Source: Phytoactinopolyspora endophytica
GTDB lineage: Bacteria > Actinomycetota > Actinomycetes > Jiangellales > Jiangellaceae
Assembly (NCBI RefSeq): GCF_004138495.1
Contig: NZ_ML142850.1
Location: 320,453 to 334,247, forward strand
Length of the DNA: 13,795 bases
Reading direction: 5' to 3'
The first letter of the stretch is position 1; every line of letters begins with the position of its first letter. The notes under the pieces were generated by a model. The model was given only the letters and a program-made list of their open reading frames with translations, searched no databases and had not been told where the DNA came from. Shown here one piece after another: positions 13,674 to 13,795 of this stretch. The position numbers were made by a program, and so were the translations under genes.

Positions 13674-13795
13674 CTAGAAGCCTTCCGCGCCGGCGGCCTC
13701 GGCCAGCTGCGCGAACTGGGACTGTGTAGCGGACGCCACCTCTTCTGGCGTCATCGCGCCATTGAGCATGTCAGCCAGGTTCAGATACAGGTCCG
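13674..13795 (-). CDS. Extracellular sugar-binding protein of the ABC importer, C-terminal end only
   Basis: Only the last 40 codons are in the window; the gene continues beyond 13795. They read DLYLNLADMLNGAMTPEEVA, then a helix containing SQFAQLAEAA and an AEGF end before TAG (13676-13674). The 'L..G.MTPEE.A' helix followed by a Q-rich helix and a GF end is the standard tail of CUT1 solute-binding lipoproteins. Its position before the two permeases on the same strand supports this. The ligand-binding part is not visible. Confidence 0.8.
   Translation of the reverse strand, partial: DLYLNLADMLNGAMTPEEVASATQSQFAQLAEAAGAEGF

Overview
The window is high-GC DNA with actinobacterial-style genes: short intergenic gaps, ATGA/TAATG/GTGA start-stop overlaps, GTG starts, GGAGG-type ribosome sites, an actinobacterial FAS II cluster and a sugar ABC importer. 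I infer an actinomycete (perhaps a Jiangella- or Propionibacteriales-like soil organism). The sequence alone does not fix the genus.

Region 1 (1-4300, + strand) is a tight lipid-synthesis operon. It holds the tail of a biotin-carboxyl-carrier-like protein, then fabH, acpP, fabF and a carboxyltransferase. Malonyl-CoA supply and chain initiation/elongation are therefore encoded together. The carrier domain is unusual: at the position where biotin is normally attached, lysine is replaced by arginine.

Region 2 (4301-7682) is an accessory stretch. A small GYD-domain protein (-) stands divergent to the wreck of an F420-type luciferase-like oxidoreductase (+), which has a frameshift and an internal deletion. 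Next comes an epoxide hydrolase (-) broken by one apparent 1-base frameshift. It is divergent to an intact WYL-family regulator (+). A perfect 10-bp inverted repeat lies almost exactly midway between these last two start codons and is a good operator candidate.

Region 3 (about 7780-8745) is a lower-GC patch carrying a DUF3800 gene (-). Two related hairpins (18 of 21 bases identical, same orientation) lie on either side of the gene, with further small hairpins outside its 3' end and inside its 5' leader. DUF3800 genes are known to associate with structured RNAs, so this is the most interesting non-coding signal here.

Region 4 (8759-13795, - strand) is a carbohydrate-use locus. In transcription order it holds the C-terminus of an extracellular solute-binding protein, a MalF-type permease, a MalG-type permease and a 915-aa secreted glycoside hydrolase with three C-terminal carbohydrate-binding modules. 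Large hairpins separate binding protein from permease and permease from hydrolase. No ATPase or sugar regulator gene is present in the window. The likely working model is that the secreted enzyme cuts a plant or microbial polysaccharide and the importer takes up the oligosaccharides.
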